Assembly (NCBI RefSeq): GCF_049674955.1
Contig: NZ_CP187232.1
Span: forward strand, 5,146,001-5,210,000
Reading direction: 5' to 3'
DNA length: 64,000 nucleotides
DNA from: Sphaerisporangium viridialbum
GTDB lineage: Bacteria; Actinomycetota; Actinomycetes; Streptosporangiales; Streptosporangiaceae
Below, piece after piece: positions 34,834 to 43,911 of the stretch (positions are counted from its first letter, which is position 1; every line of letters starts with the position of its first letter). The notes under the pieces were generated by a model, which worked only from the letters and a program-made list of their open reading frames with translations, was not told where the DNA came from and made no database searches. Both the position numbers and the translations under genes were made by a program.

Positions 34834-36372
34834 CTACTCCTGTCCCTTCGTCATGTAGTGCATCAGGCGTTCCTGCGTCGCGTCCTCGCGCCGGACCTCG
34901 CCGGTGACGCGGCCGGCCGAGAGCGCGTAGATGCGATCGCACAGCCCCAGCAGCTCCGGCAGTTCAGAGGAGATGACCAGGACCGCCTTACCCTGGTCGG
35001 CCAGGCGGTTGATGATCGAGTAGATCTCGTACTTGGCGCCCACGTCGATGCCGCGGGTCGGCTCGTCCAGGATGAGCACGTCGGCGTCCGTGAAGATCCA
35101 CTTGGACAGGACGACCTTCTGCTGGTTGCCGCCGCTGAGCTTCCCGGTGACGCTGAGCACGCTGGGCGCCTTGATGTTCATGCTCCCGCGGAACTCCTCG
35201 GCGACCCGGTACTCCTCGTTCTCGTTGACCCACCCCCGGCGGGCCAGCTTGGACAGCTCGGCCGCCGAGATGTTGCGCTTGATGTCGTCGATCAGGTTCA
35301 GCCCGTAGCGCTTACGGTCCTCGGTGGCGTAGGCGATGCCGTGCCTGATGGCGTCGCGCACCGACCGGATCTGGACCTCGCGCCCGTCCCGGTAGACACG
35401 GCCCGTGATGCCGGTGCCGTAGGAGCGGCCGAAGACGCTCATGGCCAGCTCCGTGCGCCCGGCGCCCATCAGGCCCGCGAGCCCGACGATCTCGCCCCGG
35501 TGCACGGTCAGGCCGACCCCGGAGACCACGACCCTGCCGCGCTGGGTGGGGCTGTGGACCGTCCAGTCCTCGATGCGCAGCGCCTCCTCGCCGATGTTCG
35601 GCTCGTGCGGCGGGAAGCGGTGCGAAAGGTCACGGCCCACCATGCCCGCGATGATGCGGTCCTCGGTGACCTGGCCGGCCTTCATGTCGAGGGTCTCGAT
35701 CATGCGGCCGTCGCGCAGGATGCTGATGGAGTCGGCGATGGCCGCGATCTCGTTCAGCTTGTGCGAGATGATCACGCAGGTGATGCCGCCGTCGCGCAGG
35801 CCGCGCAGCAGTTCGAGCAGGTGGGCGGAGTCCTCATCGTTCAGCGCGGCCGTCGGCTCGTCCAGGATCAGCAGCCGCACCTCCTTGGACAGCGCCTTGG
35901 CGATCTCCACAAGCTGCTGCCTGCCGACGCCGATGTCGGCCACCGGGGTCACGGGGTTCTCCGGCAGCCCGACCCGATCCAGCAGTACGCGCGCCTCGTG
36001 GTTGGTGCGGTTCCAGTCGATCAGGCCGCGCGTGGCCCGCTCGTTGCCGAGGAAGATGTTCTCGGCGATCGACAGCTGGGGGCAGAGCGCCAGCTCCTGG
36101 TGGATGATGACGATCCCGCGCTGCTCGCTGTCCCTGATGCCGGAGAAGTGGCACGGCTCCCCGCCGAAGGAGATCTCACCGTCGTACGAGCCGTGGGGGT
36201 AGACCCCCGACAGCACCTTCATCAGGGTCGACTTGCCCGCGCCGTTCTCACCGCAGATGGCGTGGATCTCCCCTCGGCGCACGGACAGGCTCACGTCCTG
36301 AAGTGCCTTGACTCCGGGAAATGTCTTGGTGATTCCACGCATCCGCAGAATGTCGTCGGTCATCTCGCTCAC
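34834..36372 (-). CDS. mmsA: Multiple monosaccharide ABC transporter ATP-binding protein (MmsA/GguA-like)
   Basis: 512 residues, two ABC domains. Domain 1: GENGAGKST, VGRQQLVEIAKAL, LLILDEPTAALN. Domain 2: degenerate Walker A GLMGAGRTE, signature LSGGNQQKVVLSKWI, Walker B VLILDEPTRGIDVG. The internal YPHGSYDGEI and GLNLIDDIKRNI match the MmsA/GguA/XylG branch. It lies 61 bases after the binding-protein stop. It powers sugar uptake. Confidence 0.92.
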   Translation of the reverse strand: MSEMTDDILRMRGITKTFPGVKALQDVSLSVRRGEIHAICGENGAGKSTLMKVLSGVYPHGSYDGEISFGGEPCHFSGIRDSEQRGIVIIHQELALCPQLSIAENIFLGNERATRGLIDWNRTNHEARVLLDRVGLPENPVTPVADIGVGRQQLVEIAKALSKEVRLLILDEPTAALNDEDSAHLLELLRGLRDGGITCVIISHKLNEIAAIADSISILRDGRMIETLDMKAGQVTEDRIIAGMVGRDLSHRFPPHEPNIGEEALRIEDWTVHSPTQRGRVVVSGVGLTVHRGEIVGLAGLMGAGRTELAMSVFGRSYGTGITGRVYRDGREVQIRSVRDAIRHGIAYATEDRKRYGLNLIDDIKRNISAAELSKLARRGWVNENEEYRVAEEFRGSMNIKAPSVLSVTGKLSGGNQQKVVLSKWIFTDADVLILDEPTRGIDVGAKYEIYSIINRLADQGKAVLVISSELPELLGLCDRIYALSAGRVTGEVRREDATQERLMHYMTKGQE

Positions 36373-36433
36373 GTCTCTCGTGATGTCACGGCGGGGGTGC
36401 GGCGCCGTCGGCCCCGCGCCGCACCCCGGTGGG

Positions 36434-37567
36434 TCAGCCCAGCTGCGACTGGGTGTAGTAGCCGGTGTCGACGAGGTTCTTCTGGTAGTTGGTCTTGTCG
36501 ACGATCACCGGCTCCAGCAGGTAGGACGGGACGACCTTGTTGCCGTTGTCGTAGTCCTTGGTGTTGTTCACCTCGGGCTTGCCGCCCTTGAGCACGGTGT
36601 CGGCCATCTTCACGGTGACGTCCGCGAGCTGGCGGGTGTCCTTGTAGATGGTGGAGTACTGCTCACCGGCGATGATCGACTTCACCGAGGCCAGCTCGGC
36701 GTCCTGACCGGTCACGATCGGGTAGGGCTGGCCGGAGGTGCCGTAACCGTTGCTCTTGAGCGCCGACAGGATGCCGATCGACAGCCCGTCGTACGGCGAC
36801 AGGACGCCGTCGACCTTCGCGCCGCCGCTGTAGGTCTTGGTCAGCAGGTCCTCCATGCGCTTCTGCGCGGTGGCCGGGTCCCAGCGCAGGATGGCGACGG
36901 TCTTGAAGTCCGTCTGCCCGCTCTTGACCTTCAGGGTGCCCTTGTCGATGTACGGCCGCAGCACCGACATCGCGCCGTTGAAGAAGAAGGTGGCGTTGTT
37001 GTCGTCGGGCGAGCCGGCGAACAGCTCGACATTGAACGGGCCCTTGGCCGAGCCGTCCGCGCCGTCGGCGGTCTTGAGCTTCAGGCCGACGAGCAGCGAC
37101 GTGGCCTGCTGGACGCCGACCTTGAAGTTGTCGAAGGTGGCGTAGTAGTCGACGTTCGGGCTGTTGCGGATCAGCCGGTCGTAGGCGATGACCGGGATGT
37201 GCTTGTCGGCCGCCTCCTGGAGCTGCGTGGTGATGGCCGTGCCGTCGATCGAGGCGATGACGAGCAGTTTGGCGCCCTTGGTGATCTGGTTCTCCAGCTG
37301 GTTGACCTGGGTCGGGATGTCGTTCTCCGCGTACTGCAGGTCGACCTTGTAGCCGAGCTTCTCAAGGCTCGCCTTGACGTTGTCGCCGTCGTGGATCCAG
37401 CGCTCCGACGACTTGGTCGGCATGGTGACGCCCACCAGGGCGCCGGCGTTGCCCGCCGTGCCGGACGAGGCCTGGATGTCGGCGGTCTTCTGCGTGGAGC
37501 CGCACGCCGTCGTGACCGAGGCCAGCGCGAGGGCGGAGACCACCGTCGCCAGTCTTCCGAATCTCAT
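36434..37567 (-). CDS. chvE: Multiple monosaccharide-binding lipoprotein (ChvE-like)
   Basis: 377 residues; lipobox SVTTAC near residue 22. ChvE/XylF-like signatures: VGVTMPTKSSERWIHDGDNVKASLEKLGYKVDL, NQLENQITKGAKLLVIASIDGTAI, AYDRLIRNSPNVDYYATFDN, ELFAGSPDDNNATFFFNGAM. ChvE binds L-arabinose, D-xylose, D-glucose and galactose. First gene of the leftward operon, preceded by two copies of the LacI-type operator at 37774 and 37874. Confidence 0.92.
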   Translation of the reverse strand: MRFGRLATVVSALALASVTTACGSTQKTADIQASSGTAGNAGALVGVTMPTKSSERWIHDGDNVKASLEKLGYKVDLQYAENDIPTQVNQLENQITKGAKLLVIASIDGTAITTQLQEAADKHIPVIAYDRLIRNSPNVDYYATFDNFKVGVQQATSLLVGLKLKTADGADGSAKGPFNVELFAGSPDDNNATFFFNGAMSVLRPYIDKGTLKVKSGQTDFKTVAILRWDPATAQKRMEDLLTKTYSGGAKVDGVLSPYDGLSIGILSALKSNGYGTSGQPYPIVTGQDAELASVKSIIAGEQYSTIYKDTRQLADVTVKMADTVLKGGKPEVNNTKDYDNGNKVVPSYLLEPVIVDKTNYQKNLVDTGYYTQSQLG

Positions 37568-37773
37568 CGTTCTGCTCCTTGAGGTGGGGTGGCCCGATGC
37601 GGGGGTGGAACCGGGCGCCCGGCGGAGACCTCGGGCACGGCCCGCGCTGGATCGGCCGAGGCGAGGCGGCCCGCGACCGGGGGCCGGGCCCAGAGCGCGC
37701 CCGGCCGGAATGGACGGCGACCTCCCGTATCCCTGTCAGGCGAGCGTTCTGCGCCCTACGCCTGAGCGGTTAG

Positions 37774-37787
37774 TGTTATCGCTAACA
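37774..37787. promoter_or_regulatory. Arabinose-regulon operator, site A
   Basis: TGTTATCGCTAACA, an imperfect palindrome with one mismatch pair, about 207 bases upstream of the ChvE gene. Member of a five-site set with the form TGTKARCGYTMACA or its complement. Confidence 0.65.
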
Positions 37788-37873
37788 ATTTGCCTGTCAA
37801 TAGCGTCCGATAACTTCGCTGTAACAAGGCGGAAACCCTCGCGGGCCAGGAATTCCCAATAGGCGCCGGTCCG

Positions 37874-37887
37874 AGTGAGCGTTACCA
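37874..37887. promoter_or_regulatory. Arabinose-regulon operator, site B
   Basis: AGTGAGCGTTACCA, the weakest match of the set. It lies exactly 100 bases from site A, in the gap between the LacI gene stop and the ChvE operon. The rest of 37568-37925 has no gene. Confidence 0.5.
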
Positions 37888-37925
37888 ATGGCAGGTGGGC
37901 GTCACCAGCGGCGGGCGGGGCCCGA

Positions 37926-38942
37926 TCACCCGCGCGGCGGCGCGACGCTGTCGCGCACGACGAGCTCCGGCGCGATGGTGCGCCGCTCGCACCCGCGCTC
38001 CCCCTCGTCGATCTGCCGCAGCAGCACGCTGAGACTCGCCGTCGCGACGGCGTTGAAGTCCGGGCGGACGGTGGTCAGCGGCGGGATGAAGTAGCCGGCC
38101 TCCGGCACGTCGTCGAAGCCCACCACGCTCACGTCGTCCGGGACTCGACGGCCGCGCTCGCTCAGCGCCCGCAGCAGGCCGAGGGCGATGTGGTCGTTCG
38201 CTGTGAAGACCGCCGTGACCTCGTCCATCCGGGCCAGCATCTGCCCGGCCTGGTAACCGGAGGCGGCCGTCCAGTCGGCGGACACCAGCGGCGGCACCTC
38301 GGCGCCCGCCTCCTCGAGCGCCCGCCGCCACCCCCTGACCCGCCCGGCGCTGTCGAACCAGTCGGCCGGCCCGGACACGTGCCACACCGTCCGGTGGCCG
38401 GCTTCGAGCAGGAACCGGGTCGCGTCGCGGGCGCCGGCCTCCTGGTCGACGGTGACCAGCGGGATCGACCGCTCGGGATCGCCGTCGATGGTGACGAGCG
38501 GGACGTCGGCCGGCAGGTCGTCCAGGGCCTCGTTGGCGGCGACCACCGGCGCAATGATCACAATGCCGGCCACCCGCTGGTCCAGGTGCCGCTCGACGGC
38601 CTCGGCCACGGAGCGGCGATCGAGACTCCGGACGCTGCCGACGCTCACGGCGAACCCCGAGGCGCCGGTGGCCTGCTCGAACGCCGACAGCATCGACATC
38701 GGCCCGTACAGCGTGGAGCTCTGCGCGATGACGCCGATCACCTGGGACTTCCCGGTGACCAGGATGCGCGCCGCGCGGTTCGGGCGGTAGCCCAGCTCGG
38801 CGATCGCGGCGCGCACGCGGAGCCGGGTCTGCTCACGGACGTTCGGGTGACCGTTGAGCACCCGTGACACCGTCTGGTGCGAGACTCCGGCGAGGCGTGC
38901 GACGTCCGTCATGGCCGGCTCGCGAACGCTCCTTGTGCTCAC
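37926..38942 (-). CDS. LacI-family repressor of the arabinose genes (AraR-like role)
   Basis: 338 residues. DNA-binding helix-turn-helix MTDVARLAGVSHQTVSRVLNGH with hinge ELGYRPNRAARIL, then the sugar-binding core (VIGVIAQSSTLYGP, VSVVGFDDVPEAGYFIPPLTTVRP). GTG 38942 has GAGG 6 bases upstream. It sits between the two importer operons and araBDA, and the five related operators flank all three units. It is therefore the likely repressor, released by L-arabinose or a phosphate of it. The activity is inferred from position and site distribution. Confidence 0.9.
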   Translation of the reverse strand: MSTRSVREPAMTDVARLAGVSHQTVSRVLNGHPNVREQTRLRVRAAIAELGYRPNRAARILVTGKSQVIGVIAQSSTLYGPMSMLSAFEQATGASGFAVSVGSVRSLDRRSVAEAVERHLDQRVAGIVIIAPVVAANEALDDLPADVPLVTIDGDPERSIPLVTVDQEAGARDATRFLLEAGHRTVWHVSGPADWFDSAGRVRGWRRALEEAGAEVPPLVSADWTAASGYQAGQMLARMDEVTAVFTANDHIALGLLRALSERGRRVPDDVSVVGFDDVPEAGYFIPPLTTVRPDFNAVATASLSVLLRQIDEGERGCERRTIAPELVVRDSVAPPRG

Positions 38943-39082
38943 TGGCTACCTCACTCGGTCGTTGTACAAGCCGGCCGCGCGCGGCGGCCGTGCGGCCCAC
39001 GGCGCAGTGCCAGTGTCCCAGGGCCGGTCGGGCCGCGTGACACCCACGCCCCGGTGGGCGGTTGACACGGACGACCCTGCGC

Positions 39083-39096
39083 TGTTAACGCGCACA
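39083..39096. promoter_or_regulatory. Arabinose-regulon operator, site C
   Basis: TGTTAACGCGCACA in the 386-base gap between the LacI gene and the rightward importer; pseudo-palindrome of the same set. Confidence 0.55.
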
Positions 39097-39184
39097 ATCA
39101 CGGGGGCTCCGGCGGTCGGGGACGGTTAACGGCACGTTTCGACGTAACCATACCGTGACCCCGAAATCGCTTGACCGACATTGT

Positions 39185-39198
39185 TGTTAGCGTTCACA
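39185..39198. promoter_or_regulatory. Arabinose-regulon operator, site D, over a promoter
   Basis: TGTTAGCGTTCACA, 102 bases from site C. A TTGACC at 39171-39176 just upstream would be the -35, so the site covers the -10 and would block initiation of the importer-araBDA transcript. The remainder of 38943-39328 has no gene. Confidence 0.65.
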
Positions 39199-39328
39199 GT
39201 TCTGCCCAGATGACGGAAGGGGGAACCATCCCAGGGCCGGCATCCACTCCGCGCTGACCGTCCACGACAGACCAGGGTGCCCGGTCCGGACGGCGGACCG
39301 GGCACTCACAGCAGGAAGGACCCCCACA

Positions 39329-40300
39329 GTGGTGAAGAGAATCACGACGCTGTTACTGTCCGCCGCCATGGCGGCGGCTCTGGCCGGTTGCGGGAGCGGC
39401 GGCGCCACCTCCGGCGGCGACGGCACGATCACCATGGGCTTCGCCCAGGTCGGCGCGGAGAGCGGCTGGCGCACCGCCAACACCAAGTCGGTCCAGGAGT
39501 CGGCCAAGGCGGCGGGCGTCGAGCTGAAGTTCTCCGACGCCCAGCAGAAGCAGGAGAACCAGATCAAGGCCATCCGCTCCTACATACAGCAGAAGGTCGA
39601 CGTCATCGCCTTCTCGCCGGTGGTGGAGTCGGGCTGGGACACCGTGCTGAAGGAGGCCAAGGACGCCAAGATCCCGGTCATCCTGACCGACCGGGCCGTG
39701 GACTCCAAGGACACCAGCCTCTACAAGACCTTCCTCGGCTCGGACTTCATCGAGGAGGGGAAGAAGGCCGGCCAGTGGCTGGTCGACCAGTACAAGGACG
39801 TCAAGGACCCGGTGAACATCGTCGAGCTGCAGGGCACCACCGGCTCGGCTCCCGCCAACGATCGCAAGGCCGGCTTCGGCCAGGTCATCGCCGCCGACCC
39901 CAAGTTCAAGATCATCGCTTCGCAGACGGGCGACTTCACCCGGGCCAAGGGCAAGGAGGTCATGGACGCCTTCCTGAAGGCCAACCCCAAGATCGACGTC
40001 CTGTTCGCCCACAACGACGACATGGGCCTCGGCGCCATCGAGGCCATCGAGGGCGCCGGCAAGGTGCCCGGTAAGGACATCAAGATCATCACGATCGACG
40101 CCGTCCACGACGGCATGCAGGCCCTGGCGGACGGAAAGATCAACTACATCGTCGAGTGCAGCCCGCTGCTCGGCCCGCAGCTCATGGACCTGTCCAAGAA
40201 GGTCGTCAAGGGTGAGCAGGTGCCCGCCCGCGTGGTGACCGAGGAGACCGCCTTCACCCAGGAGCAGGCCAAGCAGGCCCTCCCCAGCCGCAAGTACTGA
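39329..40300 (+). CDS. YtfQ-like sugar (L-arabinose/furanose) binding lipoprotein
   Basis: 323 residues; lipobox ALAGC near residue 20. GFAQVGAESGWRTANTKSVQ and DAQQKQENQIKAIRSYIQQ are hallmarks of the YtfQ branch, which binds furanose forms of galactose and arabinose. GTG 39329 has AGGAAGGA 9 bases upstream. It begins the rightward operon that ends with araA, so L-arabinofuranose is the natural guess for its ligand. Operators C and D lie upstream. Confidence 0.9.
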   Translation: MVKRITTLLLSAAMAAALAGCGSGGATSGGDGTITMGFAQVGAESGWRTANTKSVQESAKAAGVELKFSDAQQKQENQIKAIRSYIQQKVDVIAFSPVVESGWDTVLKEAKDAKIPVILTDRAVDSKDTSLYKTFLGSDFIEEGKKAGQWLVDQYKDVKDPVNIVELQGTTGSAPANDRKAGFGQVIAADPKFKIIASQTGDFTRAKGKEVMDAFLKANPKIDVLFAHNDDMGLGAIEAIEGAGKVPGKDIKIITIDAVHDGMQALADGKINYIVECSPLLGPQLMDLSKKVVKGEQVPARVVTEETAFTQEQAKQALPSRKY

Positions 40301-40365
40301 TCCCGGGAGGCGGGCCGCCACAGCCGGCCCGCCTCGCACGACGACGAGGAAGAGGAGAGGGCGCC

Positions 40366-41877
40366 ATGGCCACACCCGACCCGATCCTGCGGATGAGCGG
40401 GATCGGCAAGCGGTTCCCCGGCGTGACGGCGCTGGACGGCGTCGACTTCCGGCTGCTGCCGGGCGAGGTCCACGCGCTCATGGGAGAGAACGGCGCGGGC
40501 AAGTCGACGCTGATCAAGGTGCTGACCGGTGTCCACGACATCGACGCGGGCGAGATCGAGCTGGACGGCCGCCGCGTCGCCTTCGCGAGCCCGCTCGCGG
40601 CCCAGCGGGCGGGGATCAGCACGGTCTACCAGGAGGTCAACCTCTGCCCCAACCTCTCGGTCGCGGAGAACGTCTTCATCGGCCGCGAACCACGCCGGTA
40701 CGGCCGCATCAGGTGGCGGGAGACGCGCCGCCGGGCCGCCGAGCTGCTGGCGCGCCTGGAGCTCGACATCGACGTGGCGGCGCCCCTCTCCTCCTACTCG
40801 CTCGCCGTCCAGCAGATGGTGGCGATCGCGAGGGCCGTGGACGTCGAGGCCAGGGTGCTGATCCTGGACGAGCCCACGTCCAGCCTCGACGCGGGCGAGG
40901 TCGCCCAGCTGTTCAGGGTGATGCGGCGCCTGAAGGACCAGGGCATCGCGATCCTGTTCGTCTCCCACTTCCTCGACCAGGTCTACGAGATCGCCGATCG
41001 CATGACGATCCTGCGCAACGGCAGGCTGGTCGGCGAGTACCCGACCGGTGAGCTGCCGCAGGTGGAGCTGGTCGCCAAGATGATCGGCCGCGAGCTTGCC
41101 GACCTCGAGAAGCTGGAGGGCAGGCCGCCGGCGCGGGAGGGCCCGCCGCTGGTGGAGGCCAGGGAGCTGGGCAGGGCCGGGGCGATCGAGCCCTTCACCC
41201 TCACCATCGGAAAGGGCGAGGTCGTCGGCCTGGCCGGGCTGCTCGGCTCGGGCCGCACCGAGATCGCCAGGCTGCTGTTCGGCGCCGACCACGCGAGCAC
41301 CGGCTCGGTGCGCGTCGACGGCGAGCAGGCCGCCCTGCGCACCCCCCGGGCCGCCATGGGCCACGGCATCGCCTTCTGCTCGGAGGACCGGCGCGCCGAG
41401 GGGCTCATTCCCGACCTGACCGTGGGCGAGAACCTCCTCCTCGCCCTGCAGGCGACGCGTGGCTGGACCAGGCCGATCCCGCGGGGCAGGCAGGAGGAGC
41501 TGGTCGGCAGGTACATCGCAGCGCTGAGCATCCGCCCGGCCGACCCCGGGCGGCTCGTCAGGAACCTCAGCGGCGGAAACCAGCAGAAGGTGCTGCTCGC
41601 GCGCTGGCTGATCCTGCGGCCGCGCCTGCTCATCCTGGACGAGCCCACTCGCGGCATCGACGTCGGCGCGAAGGCGGAGATCCAGCGCCTGGTGGCCGAG
41701 CTGTCCGACGGCGGCACGGCCGTCCTGTTCATCTCCGCCGAGCTGGAGGAGGTGCTGCGGCTCAGCCACCGGGTCGGCGTGCTGCGCGACCGCCGGCTGG
41801 TGGCGGAGCTTTCCAACGGCGGGAACCTGACCAGCGAGGCGCTGATGGAGACCATCGCGAGCGGAGGCCCCTCATGA
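40366..41877 (+). CDS. YtfR/AraG-like sugar ABC transporter ATP-binding protein
   Basis: 503 residues, two ABC domains. Domain 1: GENGAGKST, degenerate signature YSLAVQQMVAIARA, LILDEPTSSLD. Domain 2: GLLGSGRTE, LSGGNQQKVLLARWL, LLILDEPTRGIDVG. Overlaps the next permease start by 4 bases. Energises the YtfQ-type importer. Confidence 0.92.
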   Translation: MATPDPILRMSGIGKRFPGVTALDGVDFRLLPGEVHALMGENGAGKSTLIKVLTGVHDIDAGEIELDGRRVAFASPLAAQRAGISTVYQEVNLCPNLSVAENVFIGREPRRYGRIRWRETRRRAAELLARLELDIDVAAPLSSYSLAVQQMVAIARAVDVEARVLILDEPTSSLDAGEVAQLFRVMRRLKDQGIAILFVSHFLDQVYEIADRMTILRNGRLVGEYPTGELPQVELVAKMIGRELADLEKLEGRPPAREGPPLVEARELGRAGAIEPFTLTIGKGEVVGLAGLLGSGRTEIARLLFGADHASTGSVRVDGEQAALRTPRAAMGHGIAFCSEDRRAEGLIPDLTVGENLLLALQATRGWTRPIPRGRQEELVGRYIAALSIRPADPGRLVRNLSGGNQQKVLLARWLILRPRLLILDEPTRGIDVGAKAEIQRLVAELSDGGTAVLFISAELEEVLRLSHRVGVLRDRRLVAELSNGGNLTSEALMETIASGGPS

Positions 41878-42920
41878 CGACCCTGCTGCGGCACCGGCTG
41901 CTGTGGCCCGTGGTCGTCCTGGTCGCGCTGCTGCTGCTCAACCTGGCCTTCACCGACGGCTTCCTGTCCGTCCAGATCAAGGACGGCCACCTGTACGGCA
42001 GCCTGGTGGACATCGCCAGGTTCGGCGCGCCCCTGATCCTCGTCGCGCTCGGCATGACCCTCGTCATCGCGACCGGCGGCATCGACCTGTCGGTCGGCTC
42101 GGTCGTCGCGATCGCGGGAGCGCTGGCGTGCCTGCGGATCAGCGACCTGCCCGACCAGAACTCCGCGGGCGGCGTGCTGGCCGCCGCCGGGGTCACCCTC
42201 GCGCTCTGCTCGCTGCTCGGCGCGTGGAACGGCTTCCTGGTGGCCGGGGCCGGCATGCAGCCGATCATCGCGACGCTGATCCTCATGGTCGCGGGACGCG
42301 GCCTGGCGCAGCTCGTCACCGACGGCCAGATCATCACGGTCAACAGCACCACCTACAAGCTCATCGGCGGCGGGTACTGGCTCACGCTGCCGTTCTGCAT
42401 CATCGTCGTGCTCGCCGTGCTCGCGCTCACCGCCTTCCTCACCCGCCGCCTGGCCCTCGGCCTGCTGATCGAGTCGGTAGGCGGCAACGCCGAGGCCAGC
42501 CGCCTGGCCGGCATCCGCTCGCGCGGGGTGATCATCATGGTCTACACCTTCTGCGCGCTGTGCGCGGGCGTCGCCGGGCTGATGGTCAGCTCGAACGTCT
42601 CCAGCGCGGACGGCAACAACGCCGGGCTGTGGATCGAGCTGGACGCCATCCTCGCCGTGGTCATCGGCGGCACCTCGCTGGCGGGCGGCCGTTTCTCGCT
42701 GTCCGGCACCGTGCTCGGCGCGCTCGTCATCCAGACGCTGACCACCACCATCTACTCGATCGGCGTGCCGCCGGAGACGACACTGCTGTTCAAGGCGCTG
42801 GTGGTGACCCTGGTGTGCCTGCTGCAGTCCCCGGCCTTCCGGGAGAAGGCGTTCCGCCGCCGCCGGCGTCCCCCGCGCGCGCCGTCGGCGCCCAAGGAGA
42901 AGGTGAGGGTCCCGGCATGA
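41874..42920 (+). CDS. YtfT-like sugar ABC transporter permease, first
   Basis: 348 residues, 8-10 helices. LGMTLVIATGGIDLSVGSVVAI and SVGGNAEASRLAGIRSRG are CUT2 permease motifs. Basic C-terminal tail. ATG overlaps the ATPase stop; its own stop overlaps the next permease start. The pair forms a heterodimeric channel as in YtfT/YjfF. Confidence 0.92.
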   Translation: MTTLLRHRLLWPVVVLVALLLLNLAFTDGFLSVQIKDGHLYGSLVDIARFGAPLILVALGMTLVIATGGIDLSVGSVVAIAGALACLRISDLPDQNSAGGVLAAAGVTLALCSLLGAWNGFLVAGAGMQPIIATLILMVAGRGLAQLVTDGQIITVNSTTYKLIGGGYWLTLPFCIIVVLAVLALTAFLTRRLALGLLIESVGGNAEASRLAGIRSRGVIIMVYTFCALCAGVAGLMVSSNVSSADGNNAGLWIELDAILAVVIGGTSLAGGRFSLSGTVLGALVIQTLTTTIYSIGVPPETTLLFKALVVTLVCLLQSPAFREKAFRRRRRPPRAPSAPKEKVRVPA

Positions 42921-43909
42921 CGACCGCCGGCATCCTGGCGGCCGGCCGCGCGCTGCCGCGCAAGTACGTGCCCGTCCTTGTGACCACCGGCCTGCTCGCG
43001 GCGATGTTCGCCGCAGGAGGCATCCGGTACAGGGGCTTCGCCGGCGGCCAGGTCGTGCTCAACGTCTTCGTCGACAACGCCTTCCTGCTCGTGGTCGCGG
43101 CCGGCATGACGTTCGTGATCCTGACGGGGGGCATCGACCTGTCGGTCGGCTCGATGGTCGCCCTGTCCACCATGATCTCGGCGAGCCTCGTCACGCACCA
43201 CGGCTGGCCCGCCCCGGCGGTGATCGCGCTGGTGCTGGCGATCGGCGCGGCGCTCGGCCTGGGGATGGGCGCGATCATCCACTACTTCGAGATCCAGCCG
43301 TTCATCGTGACGCTCGCCGGGATGTTCCTCGCCCGGGGCCTGTGCTACACGATCAGCACCGAGTCCATCTCCATCACCGACCCGACCTTCACGGCGTTCG
43401 CGCAGACCAAGGTGCCCCTGGGCGCCGGCGTCTGGGTCTCCCCCAGCGTGGTGATCGCGGTGGTCACCGTGCTGGTGGGGGCGTACGTGCTGCACTACAC
43501 CCGGCTCGGCAGGAACGTCTACGCGGTCGGCGGCAGCGAGCAGTCGGCCCTGCTCATGGGGCTCCCCGTGGCCCGGACCAAGATCGCGGTGTACACGATC
43601 AGCGGTTTCTGCTCGGCGCTCGGCGGGGTGCTGCTCTCGTTCTACATGCTGTCCGGGTACGGCCTGCACGCTGTCGGCATGGAGCTGGACGCCATCGCCG
43701 CCGTGGTCATCGGCGGCACGCTGCTGACCGGCGGCTCGGGCTACCTGCTCGGCACCGTGCTGGGCGTGCTCGTGCTCGGGCTGATCCAGACGATCATCAG
43801 CTTCGAGGGCACCCTCAGCTCCTGGTGGACCAAGATCTTCATCGGCCTGCTCCTGTTCGCGTTCATCCTCCTGCAGCGCCTGATCGGCGCCCGCAAGGAG
43901 CGGCACTGA
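42917..43909 (+). CDS. YjfF-like sugar ABC transporter permease, second
   Basis: 330 residues. AAGMTFVILTGGIDLSVGSMVAL, YFEIQPFIVTLAGMFLARGL and YAVGGSEQSALLMGLPV are typical of YjfF. Second half of the heterodimeric channel; ATGA overlap with the first permease. An AAGGAG near its 3' end serves as ribosome binding site for araB. Confidence 0.92.
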   Translation: MTTAGILAAGRALPRKYVPVLVTTGLLAAMFAAGGIRYRGFAGGQVVLNVFVDNAFLLVVAAGMTFVILTGGIDLSVGSMVALSTMISASLVTHHGWPAPAVIALVLAIGAALGLGMGAIIHYFEIQPFIVTLAGMFLARGLCYTISTESISITDPTFTAFAQTKVPLGAGVWVSPSVVIAVVTVLVGAYVLHYTRLGRNVYAVGGSEQSALLMGLPVARTKIAVYTISGFCSALGGVLLSFYMLSGYGLHAVGMELDAIAAVVIGGTLLTGGSGYLLGTVLGVLVLGLIQTIISFEGTLSSWWTKIFIGLLLFAFILLQRLIGARKERH

Positions 43910-43911
43910 CC